Below are positions 27,357 through 37,717 of a DNA stretch of 64,000 nucleotides, in pieces. Positions within the stretch are counted from its first letter, which is position 1; every line of letters begins with the position of its first letter. Position numbers and translations under genes: made by a program. Source of the stretch: Rhodococcus sp. RD6.2 (lineage in GTDB: Bacteria > Actinomycetota > Actinomycetes > Mycobacteriales > Mycobacteriaceae); contig NZ_CVQP01000001.1 in assembly GCF_001040705.1 (NCBI RefSeq), forward strand, positions 488,324 through 552,323, given 5' to 3'. The notes beneath the pieces are model-generated. The model saw nothing but the letters and a program-made list of their open reading frames with translations. It had not been told where the DNA came from and did no database searches.

Positions 27357-28391
27357 TCAGGGCAGCGGGCGCTGGGCTCCGTCGACACCGTCGAAGTTGA
27401 TGGACGAGAACTCGTGCAGCTTCTCCAGGCGGTGGTACGCCTCGATCATGCGGACGGTCCCGGACTTGCTGCGCATGACGATCGACTGCGTCGTCGCGCC
27501 GCCGCCGTAGTAGCGCACACCCTGGAGCAGGTCGCCGTCGGTGACGCCGGTCGCGCAGAAGAAGATGTTGTCGCCCGTGACCAGTTCCTCGGTGGTCAGG
27601 ATGCGGTCCAGGTCGTGTCCGGCGTCGATGGCCTTCTGGCGCTCTTCGTCGTCCTTGGGGGCGAGCTTGCCGTGCAGCGCGCCGCCCATGCAGCGCAGCG
27701 CCGCCGCGGCGATGATGCCCTCGGGCGTGCCGCCGATGCCGAGCAGCATGTCGACACCTGACTCGGGGCGGGCCGTCGCGATCGCGCCCGCGACGTCGCC
27801 GTCCGAGATCAGCCGGATACGGGCACCCGTCTCGCGGATCTCACGGATGATGTCCGCGTGCCGCGGCCGGTCGAGGATCGTGACGGTGGTGTCGGACACC
27901 GCGCGGTTCTTCGCCTTCGCGACGCGGCGGATGTTCTCGGCGACACCGGCGCCGAGGTCGATGACGTCCGCGGCCTCGGGGCCGACGGCGATCTTGTCCA
28001 TGTAGAACACGGCCGACGGATCGAACATGGCGCCGCGCTCGGCGACCGCGAGCACCGCGATCGAGCCGGGAGCGCCCTTGCTCATCAGCGTGGTGCCGTC
28101 GATCGGATCGACCGCGACGTCGCAGAGGGGACCGTCGCCGTTGCCGACCTCCTCGCCGTTGTACAGCATCGGGGCTTCGTCCTTCTCGCCCTCGCCGATG
28201 ACCACGACGCCCTGCATCGAGACCGAGCTGACCATGTGGCGCATCGCGTCGACCGCAGCCCCGTCGCCGCCCTCCTTGTCGCCGCGGCCGACCCAGCGGC
28301 CTGCGGCCATGGCGGCCGCCTCGGTGACACGCACCAATTCGAGGGCGAGGTTGCGATCCGGTGCTTCGCGGTGACTCGTGCTGGCCGTCAT
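27357..28391 (-). CDS. glpX: Class II fructose-1,6-bisphosphatase
   Basis: A 344-aa GlpX phosphatase, the gluconeogenic fructose-1,6-bisphosphatase of actinobacteria. It has the metal and phosphate motifs [21 protein letters not shown] near 68, the DPIDGTT core near 100, [19 protein letters not shown] near 205 and [17 protein letters not shown] near 270. The ATG at 28391 is preceded by GAGGAGG 8 bp upstream and gives the normal family N-terminus; longer in-frame starts are not supported. Divergent from the DUF4245 gene. Confidence 0.96.
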   Translation of the reverse strand: MTASTSHREAPDRNLALELVRVTEAAAMAAGRWVGRGDKEGGDGAAVDAMRHMVSSVSMQGVVVIGEGEKDEAPMLYNGEEVGNGDGPLCDVAVDPIDGTTLMSKGAPGSIAVLAVAERGAMFDPSAVFYMDKIAVGPEAADVIDLGAGVAENIRRVAKAKNRAVSDTTVTILDRPRHADIIREIRETGARIRLISDGDVAGAIATARPESGVDMLLGIGGTPEGIIAAAALRCMGGALHGKLAPKDDEERQKAIDAGHDLDRILTTEELVTGDNIFFCATGVTDGDLLQGVRYYGGGATTQSIVMRSKSGTVRMIEAYHRLEKLHEFSSINFDGVDGAQRPLP

Positions 28392-28621
28392 GGGCGGTGC
28401 CTCCTCGCTGGCGACCCGCAGTCGCCGTGGGATGTGTCGATGGGGAGAGACGAATCTCGCCGGGGTGATTGTCGCATCCTCACCTGCGAGGATATGCAAC
28501 CGGTCCGCGTGGTGAAGCCGCTCACGCCTGCGGTCCCGTCGTCGATGTTTTCGGGTGTGACGGCGCACTCACCTCGGGTCCGGGCGTCGGCGCTGTCGAC
28601 GGCACTGGGATACTGGGAATC

Positions 28622-29188
28622 GTGGCCGGCGACAAACCCCGTTATCTTCAGGACCATCGCGACATCATCTGGTCGTTGATTCCCCTCGTGCTTTTCATCG
28701 TGATCATCGCGGGAATCGCCAGGTCGTGTTCGTTCAGTCCGGACGGCCCGACCGCGGGTCCGGTTCCCCAGTTCGACATCGAGGCGGCACTGACCTTCGA
28801 TGCGGCAGAGTTGGACTTCCCGATCCGCAATCCGGCGGTGCCCGAGAACTGGCAGCCGAACTCCGGCAGTCGTGGGACCGCGCCCGGCGACGACGGCGGC
28901 GACGTCAGCACCGTCGGCTACATCACCGACGCCGGCCGCTACCTGCAGCTCAGCCAGTCGTCGGCGACCGAGGAAACGTTGGTCCCGTGGGTTGCCGGCG
29001 GTCCGCGCGCGTCGACGGGGGCCGATCTCTACGAGGGCAATTCCTGGGTTCAGTACGACGAGGAGGGCAGCGAGCCGATCTGGGTCACCGACCTGGGAGA
29101 CGTGCGGGTCCTCGTCACCGGCAGTGGTTCCACCGAGGAGTTCACCACCCTCGCGACCGCGATCGGGCAGGCCGAGCCGATCGAGTGA
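28622..29188 (+). CDS. DUF4245 family membrane-anchored protein
   Basis: A 188-aa protein with an N-terminal cytoplasmic stretch (VAGDKPRYLQDHRDIIWSL) and one membrane helix (about 19-35, IPLVLFIVIIAGIARS), then an extracytoplasmic domain of about 150 residues. It matches the DUF4245 proteins found beside glpX and xseAB in Mycobacteriales; the function is not known. The GTG at 28622 is chosen because it gives the conserved start. Upstream in-frame codons translate to unlikely sequence. Confidence 0.85.
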   Translation: MAGDKPRYLQDHRDIIWSLIPLVLFIVIIAGIARSCSFSPDGPTAGPVPQFDIEAALTFDAAELDFPIRNPAVPENWQPNSGSRGTAPGDDGGDVSTVGYITDAGRYLQLSQSSATEETLVPWVAGGPRASTGADLYEGNSWVQYDEEGSEPIWVTDLGDVRVLVTGSGSTEEFTTLATAIGQAEPIE

Positions 29189-29194
29189 GTTCGC

Positions 29195-29407
29195 TCAGTC
29201 CTCGTCGTCGGCGTGGGCGAGTGCCTTCTCGACCCGGGCCCGCGCACCCGCGAGGTGCTCTTCGCAGCGCTTGGCAAGGGCCTCGCCCCGTTCCCACAAC
29301 GACAGCGAGTGGTCGAGGTCGAGCCCGCCCTGTTCGAGGAGCTTGACCACCTCGGCCAGCTGGTCGCGCGCCGCTTCGTATCCGAGTTCGGATACCGGTT
29401 CGTTCAC
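29195..29407 (-). CDS. xseB: Exodeoxyribonuclease VII small subunit
   Basis: A 70-aa helical protein ([22 protein letters not shown], then [19 protein letters not shown]), the standard XseB sequence, acidic at the C-terminus. It binds several per XseA to form exonuclease VII, which degrades single-stranded DNA from both ends. The GTG start at 29407 has GGAG 8 bp upstream and overlaps the xseA stop (GTGA). It converges on the DUF4245 gene with a 6-bp gap. Confidence 0.94.
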   Translation of the reverse strand: MNEPVSELGYEAARDQLAEVVKLLEQGGLDLDHSLSLWERGEALAKRCEEHLAGARARVEKALAHADDED

Positions 29408-30687
29408 TTCTGCTCTCCTGACTTGTCCTTGCCCATGACCGCCGCGACGAGTGCGCCGTCCGCGACCCGCACCCGCACCTGCGTTCCCGGCGGGGCGTCG
29501 TCCACCGACCGCAACACCTCCGGGTCGGAACCCGGGACCATCCGCTGCACGACGGCGTAGCCGCGGGCGAGGGTGGCGGCCGGTCCCAGTGTGGTCAACC
29601 GCGCCGACAGGTGTTCCAGGGTGGTTCGCTGGACGTCGACGACGCGGTGGATGTCGCGTCGTGCCGCATCCCGCAGTCTCGTGACGTCCTCGGCCCGCCG
29701 GTCCACAGTGGCCAACGGGTCGGCCAGAACGGGTCGGCTCCGCAGGTCCGCCAGGGACCGTGCCTCCCGCGCCACCCAGTTCCGCAGTGCGGCCGCTCCG
29801 CGGGCCCGGAACTCGGCGACCAGTGCCTGCTCGGCGACAGCGTCGGGCACGACCCTTTTCGCGGCGTCGGTGGGAGTCGCGGCCCGGACATCGGCGACGA
29901 GATCGCAGAGCGGGCTGTCCGGTTCGTGACCGATGGCGCTGACGACCGGGGTCGTGCAGGCCGCGATCGCCCGGCACAGTGTCTCGTCGGAGAACGGAAG
30001 GAGGTCTTCGACGCTGCCGCCGCCGCGGGCCAGGACGATGACCTCGACGTGGGGGTCGGCGTCCAATTCCGCGAGCGCCGCAACGATCTGCGCGGTCGCG
30101 GTCGAACCCTGGACCGCAGTGTTTCGGATCTCGAATTGCACTGCGGGCCAACGCTTCCCGGCGACGCTGAGCACGTCGCGCTCCGCGGCGCTCGCCCTGC
30201 CGGTGACCAGCCCGACGGTACGCGGCAGGAACGGCAGCGGACGCTTGAGCCGCGGATCGAACAGTCCTTCGGCGGCGAGAAGTCCGCGAAGACGTTCGAT
30301 TCGCGCGAGCAGTTCGCCGATCCCCACCGGGCGGATCTCGGTGACTCGTAGCGAGACGGATCCGCGGCCGGTGTAGAACGACAGCTTGCCGAACATCACG
30401 ACCCGGCTGCCCTCGGTCAGCGGAACCGGGCTGTCACGGATCAGGTTCGGCGAACAGGTCACCGACAACGACATGTCGGCCGACGGGTCACGCAGGACGA
30501 GGAACGCGGTTCGGGTACCGGGACGGACGTTGATCTGGGTGATCTGGCCCTCGACCCAGATGCTGCCGAGCCGGTCGATCCACGCCGCCACCTTTGTCGA
30601 GACCGACCGGACCGGCCAGGGGTTCTCGGCGGAGTTCGACGTCTGCGCCGACGGCCGGGCAGCCGCCTGGGAATCGGGCGTGGTCAC
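29404..30687 (-). CDS. xseA: Exodeoxyribonuclease VII large subunit
   Basis: A 427-aa XseA. The N-terminal OB-fold ([26 protein letters not shown]) binds single-stranded DNA. The catalytic domain has [16 protein letters not shown] near 160, [20 protein letters not shown] near 215 and [17 protein letters not shown] near 250, then a coiled-coil region and a C-terminal GYAVVQR beta segment. The GTG start at 30687 overlaps the stop of the lipid-droplet protein gene (GTGA). It acts in recombination and mismatch repair. Confidence 0.96.
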   Translation of the reverse strand: MTTPDSQAAARPSAQTSNSAENPWPVRSVSTKVAAWIDRLGSIWVEGQITQINVRPGTRTAFLVLRDPSADMSLSVTCSPNLIRDSPVPLTEGSRVVMFGKLSFYTGRGSVSLRVTEIRPVGIGELLARIERLRGLLAAEGLFDPRLKRPLPFLPRTVGLVTGRASAAERDVLSVAGKRWPAVQFEIRNTAVQGSTATAQIVAALAELDADPHVEVIVLARGGGSVEDLLPFSDETLCRAIAACTTPVVSAIGHEPDSPLCDLVADVRAATPTDAAKRVVPDAVAEQALVAEFRARGAAALRNWVAREARSLADLRSRPVLADPLATVDRRAEDVTRLRDAARRDIHRVVDVQRTTLEHLSARLTTLGPAATLARGYAVVQRMVPGSDPEVLRSVDDAPPGTQVRVRVADGALVAAVMGKDKSGEQK

Positions 30688-31274
30688 TTGGCGGTGGCGG
30701 CGGTGATCCGGTTGCCGAGCATCGTCAGGAACGGTGCCCGCTCGCGGGTGCCGTTCTCGTAGTCGAGCAACGCCGTCAACTCGTCGACCGACAGGCTCCG
30801 CAGTCGCGCGCGCAGCTGCGCGAGGGTGAGGTTGTCGTAGTCGAGGTAGTCGGCGATCTCGGGACGCTCACCGGTTGCGGTGGCGACCGGTTCCTCCGGC
30901 TCGGCAGCCGATTCCGGGCCCTGTCCGTCGGCCGCCGGGGACATCGAGTACAGCTCGAAGCGCCCGTTGTTCGAGGTGTTCGAGGGGGACTCGGGGACGT
31001 CTCGACCGTTGGTGGCGACGGGTGCGGGGGCGTCCTCGTCGAAGGTCGCCCACGAGGGTTGATCGTCGGTCGGCGGGAACAGGACCGCCAGTGCTTCGTC
31101 GCCCTTGATGGCCAGGGCGGTGACGGTCTGCTGAACGTGCATGCCCGTCTGCAGCACCTGGCTGACGGCGGTCATCGGCAGCGTGATCGCCGTCGTGGGG
31201 AGCTTCTGCACCTCTTCGACGAGCGTCACTGCGATTCCGGCTGCCACGCGGGCGGCGAAAGGAGGTCGGAACAT
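30684..31274 (-). CDS. Lipid droplet-associated protein (Rv1109c/MLDS-like)
   Basis: A 196-aa protein. The first 60 residues are an amphipathic helical region ([21 protein letters not shown], then [29 protein letters not shown]) with no true membrane span, the kind of segment that coats lipid droplets. A Pro/Glu-rich linker follows, then a short helical domain ([21 protein letters not shown]). It matches the droplet proteins encoded next to xseA and ispH in Mycobacteriales, including the Rhodococcus MLDS protein that controls triacylglycerol droplet size. This fits a TAG-storing actinobacterium. ATG start, and the stop overlaps xseA. Confidence 0.85.
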   Translation of the reverse strand: MFRPPFAARVAAGIAVTLVEEVQKLPTTAITLPMTAVSQVLQTGMHVQQTVTALAIKGDEALAVLFPPTDDQPSWATFDEDAPAPVATNGRDVPESPSNTSNNGRFELYSMSPAADGQGPESAAEPEEPVATATGERPEIADYLDYDNLTLAQLRARLRSLSVDELTALLDYENGTRERAPFLTMLGNRITAATAK

Positions 31275-31360
31275 GGTGTCCAGCGTGCACTACGGCGCGG
31301 GTATTTGGTAGCTGGGACGCGGTACGGACCCCGACGCGTCGGCCCCCGTACCCTGGTGTC

Positions 31361-32371
31361 ATGACTTCCGCTGTGCCCCTCAATCTGGGAATCACCGGCT
31401 CCGGCGTGTCCGATGCGGCCACCGGCAAGCGGGTACTGCTCGCCGAGCCCCGCGGCTACTGCGCCGGGGTCGATCGTGCCGTCGAGACGGTCGAACGTGC
31501 TCTCGAGAAGCACGGTGCGCCGATCTACGTGCGTAAGGAGATCGTCCACAACCGCCATGTCGTCGACACCCTGTCCGAGCGTGGCGTCGTGTTCGTCGAC
31601 GAGACGGACGAGGTGCCGGAGGGGTCGGTGCTGGTGTTCTCGGCGCACGGTGTCTCGCCCGCGGTGCACGAGGCGGCGGCCGAGCGAAGCCTGCACACGA
31701 TCGACGCGACCTGCCCGCTGGTGACCAAGGTGCACCAGGAGGCGAAGCGGTTCGCGCGCGACGACTTCGACATCCTGCTGATCGGGCACGAGGGTCACGA
31801 GGAGGTCGAGGGGACGGCAGGCGAAGCCCCCGACCACGTGCAGCTCGTCGACGGACCCGAATCGGTCGACGCCGTGACCGTCCGTGACGAGAACAAGGTG
31901 ATCTGGCTGTCGCAGACGACGCTGAGCGTCGACGAAACCATGGCCACGGTCGCGCGCCTGCGGGAGAAGTTCCCGAAGCTGCAGGATCCGCCGAGCGACG
32001 ACATCTGCTACGCCACGCAGAACCGGCAGGTCGCCGTCAAGGCGATGGCACCCGAGTGCGACCTGGTGATCGTGGTGGGTTCACGTAACTCGTCGAACTC
32101 GGTGCGGCTGGTGGAGGTGGCGCTCGGCGCTGGTGCGAAGGCGTCCCATCTAGTGGACTACGCCCGCGAGATCGATCCCACGTGGCTCGACGGTGTCCGG
32201 ACGGTCGGCGTCACGTCGGGTGCGTCTGTTCCCGAGATTCTGGTCCGCGGTGTCATCGACCTGCTCGCCGAGCACGACTTCGCCAACGTGCAGACGGTGA
32301 CCACCGCGAACGAGACGCTGGTGTTCTCCCTGCCTCGCGAACTGCGCAAACCTGCCGCCACTCAGCGGTAG
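31361..32371 (+). CDS. ispH: 4-hydroxy-3-methylbut-2-enyl diphosphate reductase
   Basis: A 336-aa IspH (LytB), last enzyme of the MEP isoprenoid pathway, making IPP and DMAPP with a [4Fe-4S] cluster. The three cluster cysteines are visible: GYCAGV (Cys34), [11 protein letters not shown] (near 123) and [11 protein letters not shown] (near 216). Substrate-binding residues occur in [11 protein letters not shown] and in [10 protein letters not shown]. Divergent from the droplet protein gene; the 3-prime end overlaps the convergent DUF6542 gene by 10 bp. Confidence 0.97.
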   Translation: MTSAVPLNLGITGSGVSDAATGKRVLLAEPRGYCAGVDRAVETVERALEKHGAPIYVRKEIVHNRHVVDTLSERGVVFVDETDEVPEGSVLVFSAHGVSPAVHEAAAERSLHTIDATCPLVTKVHQEAKRFARDDFDILLIGHEGHEEVEGTAGEAPDHVQLVDGPESVDAVTVRDENKVIWLSQTTLSVDETMATVARLREKFPKLQDPPSDDICYATQNRQVAVKAMAPECDLVIVVGSRNSSNSVRLVEVALGAGAKASHLVDYAREIDPTWLDGVRTVGVTSGASVPEILVRGVIDLLAEHDFANVQTVTTANETLVFSLPRELRKPAATQR

Positions 32372-33363
32372 CGGTAGGGCGGGTCCTGCTCGTCGCGGTC
32401 CCGGTATCGGACCTGCGGGATCGGGTGCAGGGGCGTCTCGGGATCGCGGTGCCGGTCCGAGGGCCCTGCCGGCCGCCGGTCCTGCAGGGATTCGTAGCGA
32501 GGGAGATCGCGCCGGGGCGCGTCCTGGCGGGGCGGTTCGTGGCGGGGCGGTTCGTGTCGCGGCGGCTCGCGGCGGGGCGGTTCGGCTCGGCGCGGCTCGC
32601 GCTGCTGCGGTCGTTCGGCCCGTACGTCGGCGTCCGGTCGGGGTGACCGCCCGTACTGCCGCGGCCGATCGAATGTCTCGGTCTCGTCCTCCGGAGGTCC
32701 GCTGTGCCGGGAGCGGCTCGGGTACCGGCCGGTGGGAAAGCTGCCCGGGGCGTGCGCGGGTCTGCCTGCGGGGGTCTCGGCGCGGCGGGTCGGCTGCTCC
32801 GTGACGCGGGCGTCCTGACCTGGCGTCGGGTCCACGTTCGAGGTGGCGTCGGCCGAGTCGGTGCCGGTCCGTGTGGCAGCCGCCGTTCGCCGCGCCGCGG
32901 TCGACTTCCGGGCAGGTCGGGCTGCGGCTGCGGCCTGCCTGCGGATGTACATCCGTCCCGCGCCGACGAGAATCACGGCCGCGGTGGTCAGTGCCATCAG
33001 CGGAAACCGGTTCACCAGGGGGATCGCGACGTTGAACGCGAGATCCTTCAGGCCACCGCCGCCCGGGGTGAAGAACTGATAGGCCAGCGGGACGGCCACC
33101 ACGAGCAGGAGCGGTGGCTGCACCATCGCGGTGAACAGGCCCCGGTTTCGAACGGCGAGAACCGCGGCGAGGCATCCGAGGAAGTAGAAGACCGAGAACG
33201 CGGATGTCAGTTCGGTGCCGCGGATGGCATCGATGAGGAAGCCGAGGAATGTGGCCCCCACCGCGATTGCGACAGCGCCCAAGGCCGGTACACCGGGGAT
33301 CGTGGGCAGCGCGGACCTTCGTGCGAGCGGCACCCCGGATCGAGCGCGTTGGGTTGCAGACAC
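32362..33363 (-). CDS. DUF6542-type membrane protein with Arg/Pro-rich tail
   Basis: A 333-aa protein. The first 140 residues hold about four membrane helices ([60 protein letters not shown]), of the DUF6542 type. The remaining 190 residues form a long, low-complexity cytoplasmic tail rich in Arg, Pro and Glu, including tandem [10 protein letters not shown]-like repeats. The neighbour of ispH in many Mycobacteriales. Function unknown. GTG start at 33363. Confidence 0.8.
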   Translation of the reverse strand: MSATQRARSGVPLARRSALPTIPGVPALGAVAIAVGATFLGFLIDAIRGTELTSAFSVFYFLGCLAAVLAVRNRGLFTAMVQPPLLLVVAVPLAYQFFTPGGGGLKDLAFNVAIPLVNRFPLMALTTAAVILVGAGRMYIRRQAAAAARPARKSTAARRTAAATRTGTDSADATSNVDPTPGQDARVTEQPTRRAETPAGRPAHAPGSFPTGRYPSRSRHSGPPEDETETFDRPRQYGRSPRPDADVRAERPQQREPRRAEPPRREPPRHEPPRHEPPRQDAPRRDLPRYESLQDRRPAGPSDRHRDPETPLHPIPQVRYRDRDEQDPPYRYR

Positions 33364-33525
33364 GCCTAGACATTAGCGGCTCGGGTCACGATTCCCGCGC
33401 TGGCGTGACCGTTTGTGGGAACGATCTCGCGGAATTCCGATCGGATCGACGCTCCCGCGCTGCGGGCCGGAGTGTTGCGGTCGGGGCCGGGGGAGAGTGT
33501 CGGTGCCCTCGTCTACGGTCGGCTC

Positions 33526-34716
33526 ATGCGAATCCTGCACACCTCCGACTGGCACGTGGGACGCACCTTCCACGGTGTCGACCTGCTGGCCGATCAGGCC
33601 GCGGCTCTGGAGGCGGTGGCCAGGCTGGTGGCGGACGAGGGCGTGGACGTCGTGGTGGTTCCCGGCGATGTGTACGACCGCGCGGTTCCCGCCGCCGATG
33701 CGGTGACGGTGTGCAATCGTGCGTTCGAGGCGATCCGTGACGCAGGTGCCGTGATCGTGGCCACGTCGGGCAACCACGACTCGCCCGCACGGCTCGGCGC
33801 GGGAGCTGCGTTCGCGTCAGCGGGCGGCCTGCACCTGATGACCCGGGTCGCCGAGGTCGCGATGCCCGTGGTGGTGTCCGACGAGCACGGTCCGGTCGCG
33901 TTCTACGGCATTCCATATCTGGAGCCGGAGACCACACGTGTCGAACTGGGGGTTCCCACGGCGCGCTCGCACGCGGACATCCTGGACGCGGCGATGGGCC
34001 GGATCCGGGGCGATCTGACGGCGCGCACGGACGAGGGCACGCCGGTGCGCTCGGTGGTCCTCGCTCACGCGTTCGTGGTCGGTGCCGAGGCGACGGGATC
34101 GGAGCGTTCGATCTCGGTCGGCGGTGTGGAGACGGTGTCTGCGTCGGCGTTCGACGGCGTCGACTACGTGGCACTCGGGCACCTCCACTCACCGCAGACA
34201 TTGACGGACCGGGTCCGGTACTCGGGTTCGCCGCTGCCGTACTCGTTCGGTGAACGCACGCATCGCAAGGCGGTGTGGATCGTCGATCTCGACGCCGACG
34301 GACTCGCCGAGGTCACGCGACGCGATCTTCCCGTGGTGCGCGGCCTGAGCCAGTTGACCGGGACCGTCGACGAGTTGCTGGGCGACGACGCATTCGAATC
34401 CGCCGTCGGCGACTACGTGTCCGCGGTGCTCACCGATCCGGTGCGGCCGGTGGACGCCATGCGTGTGCTGCAACAGCGGTTTCCTCACCTGGTTCACGTG
34501 GAATGGGTTCGTCCACAAGGAGACACGGACCTGAAGTACCGGGACAAGGTGCGGGGTCGCACGGACCGCCAGATCGTCACCAGCTTCCTGACGGATGTGC
34601 GAGCCGAGCCGACGGCGAGCGAACTGCAGTGGATCGAGCGGGCGCTCGGCGTCGCGGCGAGGGAATCGGACGGCGCCGTCGCCGAGAAGGACCGTGTGGG
34701 GGAGTCCGTCGCGTGA
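33526..34716 (+). CDS. sbcD: Exonuclease subunit SbcD
   Basis: A 396-aa Mre11-type metallophosphoesterase. All motifs are present: DWHVGRTFHG (residues 8-17), VPGDVYDRAVP near 44, TSGNHDSPAR near 83 and YVALGHLHSPQ near 215. With SbcC it forms the nuclease that cuts hairpins and blocked ends during repair. The ATG at 33526 begins exactly at the conserved MRILHTSDWH; the longer upstream frame has no family match. The stop overlaps the sbcC start (GTGA). Confidence 0.96.
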   Translation: MRILHTSDWHVGRTFHGVDLLADQAAALEAVARLVADEGVDVVVVPGDVYDRAVPAADAVTVCNRAFEAIRDAGAVIVATSGNHDSPARLGAGAAFASAGGLHLMTRVAEVAMPVVVSDEHGPVAFYGIPYLEPETTRVELGVPTARSHADILDAAMGRIRGDLTARTDEGTPVRSVVLAHAFVVGAEATGSERSISVGGVETVSASAFDGVDYVALGHLHSPQTLTDRVRYSGSPLPYSFGERTHRKAVWIVDLDADGLAEVTRRDLPVVRGLSQLTGTVDELLGDDAFESAVGDYVSAVLTDPVRPVDAMRVLQQRFPHLVHVEWVRPQGDTDLKYRDKVRGRTDRQIVTSFLTDVRAEPTASELQWIERALGVAARESDGAVAEKDRVGESVA

Positions 34717-37694
34717 GGCTGCATCATCTCGAGGTCACGGCGTTCGGGCCCTTCGGCGACACCGTGCGGGTCGACTTCGACGAGTTGGGTGCCGATGGGC
34801 TGTTCCTTCTGCACGGGCAGACGGGCGCGGGCAAGACGACCATCCTCGACGCCGTCGCGTTCGCGCTCTACGGCCGGGTGCCCGGGGCGCGGCAGGAGGG
34901 CAAGCGGCTGCTGTCGGACCACGCGGCCCCGGGTACGCCCCCGAAGGTGGTGCTGGAGGCGACGATCGGCGGCAGGCGCCTGCGTCTGACGCGCAGTCCG
35001 GAGTACCAGCGCCCGAAACTTCGCGGCACCGGCACGACGAAGGAGAACGCCAAGGGGACGCTCGAGTGGCTCGACGGCCAGGGGCAGAACCTGACCCGGC
35101 TGGACGAGATCGGTGAGGTGGTGGGACGCCTGCTCGGGATGAGCGCGGACCAGTTCTTCCAGGTCGTCCTCCTTCCGCAGGGCGACTTCGCGAGGTTCCT
35201 TCGTGCCGACACCGAGGAGCGCGGTGTGCTCCTCGAGCGGCTGTTCGACACCGGCCGGTTCGCCACGGTCGAGGAGTGGTTCGCGGCGCAGCGCCGCTCG
35301 GAGGAGTCGGCGATCTCCTCGAAGAAGCACGCGGTGGATCGTGTTGCCGCGCAGGTGTCCGCGGCGGCGGGGATCGAGGCGGGCGCGGACGCGGACCCGG
35401 TCGGGTGGTCGCGCAGGCTCGTCGACGAGGCACGGGATGCCGCCGACGCCGCGGGCACGGTGTTGACCGCGGCGACGCATGCGGCGTCCCGATCCGAGAC
35501 CATGCTGCAGAAGGCGCGCGAGGTACGGCAGCTGCAGGACCGCGCCGCTCAGGCCCGCACCCGTCTCGCGGAGATCGACGAGGGACGCGAGCACAGGGAC
35601 GTTCTCGAGGTCGAGCACACCCGCGCGGTGCGTGCCGTCGCCGTCGCCGCCGCGGACGCTCGCGCGGCGCAGGCCCGGACGGTTCTCGAGGCCGAACTCG
35701 GCCTGGTCGATTCGCTGTCCCGAACCGTCGCCCGCGAGCCCGAGGGCGCCGCGCTGGTGGGTCGTCTGTCCTGGCCCGACGGTGCAGATGACGCGACGAC
35801 GCTCGCCGAGGCGGTGCGCAGCTGGGGCGCCGACGTGACGCGGCTCGACGAGCTGATCGCACGGGACGCGACCCGGCGCCAGGCGCACACCGACCTCGAC
35901 GCCGCACGCGCACGGCGGGTCGAACTGTCCACCGTCGCACGCGAGGTGGACGAGCGGCGCGCTCGGCTGCCCGGTGAGGTCGCACAGTGCGAAACCCGGT
36001 TGGCCGATCTGCGTGAGCTCGCGGCCACGGTGCCGCACCGAGTCGACCTCCTCGCATCGGCACGCGAGAAGATCACGGCGTCAACGGAACTCGGACGAGT
36101 TCGTGTCGAGTGTGCGGCCGCGGCAGACCGGCACGAGAAGGCGCGCCGCGCCCACCTCGATGCCAGGGAGGTGCTGGCCGACCTGCGTGAGCGGCGGATC
36201 GCCGGAATGGCTGCGGAGCTGGCATCCGGGCTCGCCGCCGGTGACCAGTGCCCGGTGTGCGGTTCGGCCGAGCATCCCGCACTCGCGTTGCCCGCCGACG
36301 GCGCCGTCACCAAGGCAGACGAGGATGCGGCGCGGGCGATCGAACAGCGACGCGGGCGTGACGCCGAGACCAAGGCCGCGGCGGTCGTCGAACTGGATCG
36401 GCAGGTTCAGGTGCTCGCGGCCCGGGTCGGCGATGCGGACCACGACAGCCTCGTCGCCGCACTCGACGTTGCGGAGAAGGCGCATGCCGAGGCGCGCGCC
36501 GCGGAGAAGGCGGAACCGGCTGCGGCGCAGTCGTTGTCACGTCTGCGCGCCGAAGGTGACGATCTCGCTTCCCGTGCCCAGGGACTGTCCGCCGAACTCG
36601 CAGGCCTCGAACAGCGCATCGCGGACGACACCCGGCGCCTCGCCGACCTGGACCGGGAGATCGAACTCGCCATCGGGGCCGAGACCGATCTGCGCTCGCG
36701 GCGCGACCGGCTCGAGGGGCTCGCGTCGACGGCGAACGCCCTCCGCGACCAGCGGGCGTCGGCGACACGCGCGGCAACGGCCGCCGCCGCTGCTGCCACG
36801 GACGCGGCCGACGTCGCGGCCGACGCCGGCTTCGCGGACCTCGCCGACGCACGCTCCGCGGTCCGGGCGCAGCACAGGATCGACGAGATCGGTGCCTTTC
36901 TCGCCGCTGCCCGCGAGGACAGGCGGGGGGCCGAGGCAATCCTCGCGGACCCGGCCGTGGTCGCCGCGATCGCCAAGGAACCCGCGGACCTGCCTGCCAT
37001 CGAGGCCGCTCACGTCGCGGCGGCGCAAGCCCGCGACGCGGCGATGCGGACCGCCACCGCCGCCGACGACCGCGCCGCGAAGGTCGAGCACTACGCAGGT
37101 GCACTGCGCGCCGAGGTCGAGCAGTTGGGTCCCGCGCTGCAGCGGTACGAAGAACTCGCGGCGCTGGCCGAGGTCGTCGCGGGACGCGGACAGAACGGGC
37201 GCAAGATGTCGCTGCGGTCGTACGTCCTCGCCGCGAGGCTGGAGGAGGTCGCGCTGTCCGCGTCCGTGCGGCTCCGCAGGATGTCCGGTGGCCGTTACGA
37301 ATTCGTCCACGAGGACGGTGCCGGGCCCCGCGGCAAGCGCGGCGGCCTCGGACTCGACATCCGCGACGACTACACCGGTGTGGTGCGGTCCGCGAAGACC
37401 CTCTCTGGTGGCGAGTCGTTCCTCGCGTCGCTGGCCCTCGCACTCGGGCTCGCCGACGTCGTCGCCGCGGAATCGGGCGGGCTGGTGCTCGACACCATGT
37501 TCATCGACGAGGGGTTCGGCACCCTCGATGCCGACACCCTCGAAGCCGTGATGGGCGTGCTCGACGAACTCCGGGAGGGCGGACGGGTCGTCGGAATCGT
37601 CAGCCACGTCGACGAGATGCGCCAGCGCATCCCGAGCCGCTTGCACGTGCTGCGCGGCAGGAACGGGTCCACGCTGGAGTCGATCGCAGGCTGA
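34713..37694 (+). CDS. sbcC: Exonuclease subunit SbcC (Rad50-like SMC ATPase)
   Basis: A 993-aa SMC-family ATPase. It has Walker A GQTGAGKTTILDAVAFALYG near 30-49, long Ala/Arg/Glu-rich coiled coils (about 190-480 and 560-860), a zinc hook CPVCGSAEHP near 512, the ABC signature LSGGESFLASLALALGLA near 897 and Walker B LVLDTMFIDEGFGTLD near 925. It powers and positions SbcD. The GTG start overlaps the sbcD stop, and the RLHHLEVTAFGPF N-terminus is that of the family. Length is normal. Confidence 0.96.
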   Translation: MRLHHLEVTAFGPFGDTVRVDFDELGADGLFLLHGQTGAGKTTILDAVAFALYGRVPGARQEGKRLLSDHAAPGTPPKVVLEATIGGRRLRLTRSPEYQRPKLRGTGTTKENAKGTLEWLDGQGQNLTRLDEIGEVVGRLLGMSADQFFQVVLLPQGDFARFLRADTEERGVLLERLFDTGRFATVEEWFAAQRRSEESAISSKKHAVDRVAAQVSAAAGIEAGADADPVGWSRRLVDEARDAADAAGTVLTAATHAASRSETMLQKAREVRQLQDRAAQARTRLAEIDEGREHRDVLEVEHTRAVRAVAVAAADARAAQARTVLEAELGLVDSLSRTVAREPEGAALVGRLSWPDGADDATTLAEAVRSWGADVTRLDELIARDATRRQAHTDLDAARARRVELSTVAREVDERRARLPGEVAQCETRLADLRELAATVPHRVDLLASAREKITASTELGRVRVECAAAADRHEKARRAHLDAREVLADLRERRIAGMAAELASGLAAGDQCPVCGSAEHPALALPADGAVTKADEDAARAIEQRRGRDAETKAAAVVELDRQVQVLAARVGDADHDSLVAALDVAEKAHAEARAAEKAEPAAAQSLSRLRAEGDDLASRAQGLSAELAGLEQRIADDTRRLADLDREIELAIGAETDLRSRRDRLEGLASTANALRDQRASATRAATAAAAAATDAADVAADAGFADLADARSAVRAQHRIDEIGAFLAAAREDRRGAEAILADPAVVAAIAKEPADLPAIEAAHVAAAQARDAAMRTATAADDRAAKVEHYAGALRAEVEQLGPALQRYEELAALAEVVAGRGQNGRKMSLRSYVLAARLEEVALSASVRLRRMSGGRYEFVHEDGAGPRGKRGGLGLDIRDDYTGVVRSAKTLSGGESFLASLALALGLADVVAAESGGLVLDTMFIDEGFGTLDADTLEAVMGVLDELREGGRVVGIVSHVDEMRQRIPSRLHVLRGRNGSTLESIAG

Positions 37695-37717
37695 CCACCA
37701 CACGACAGGAACCATCG

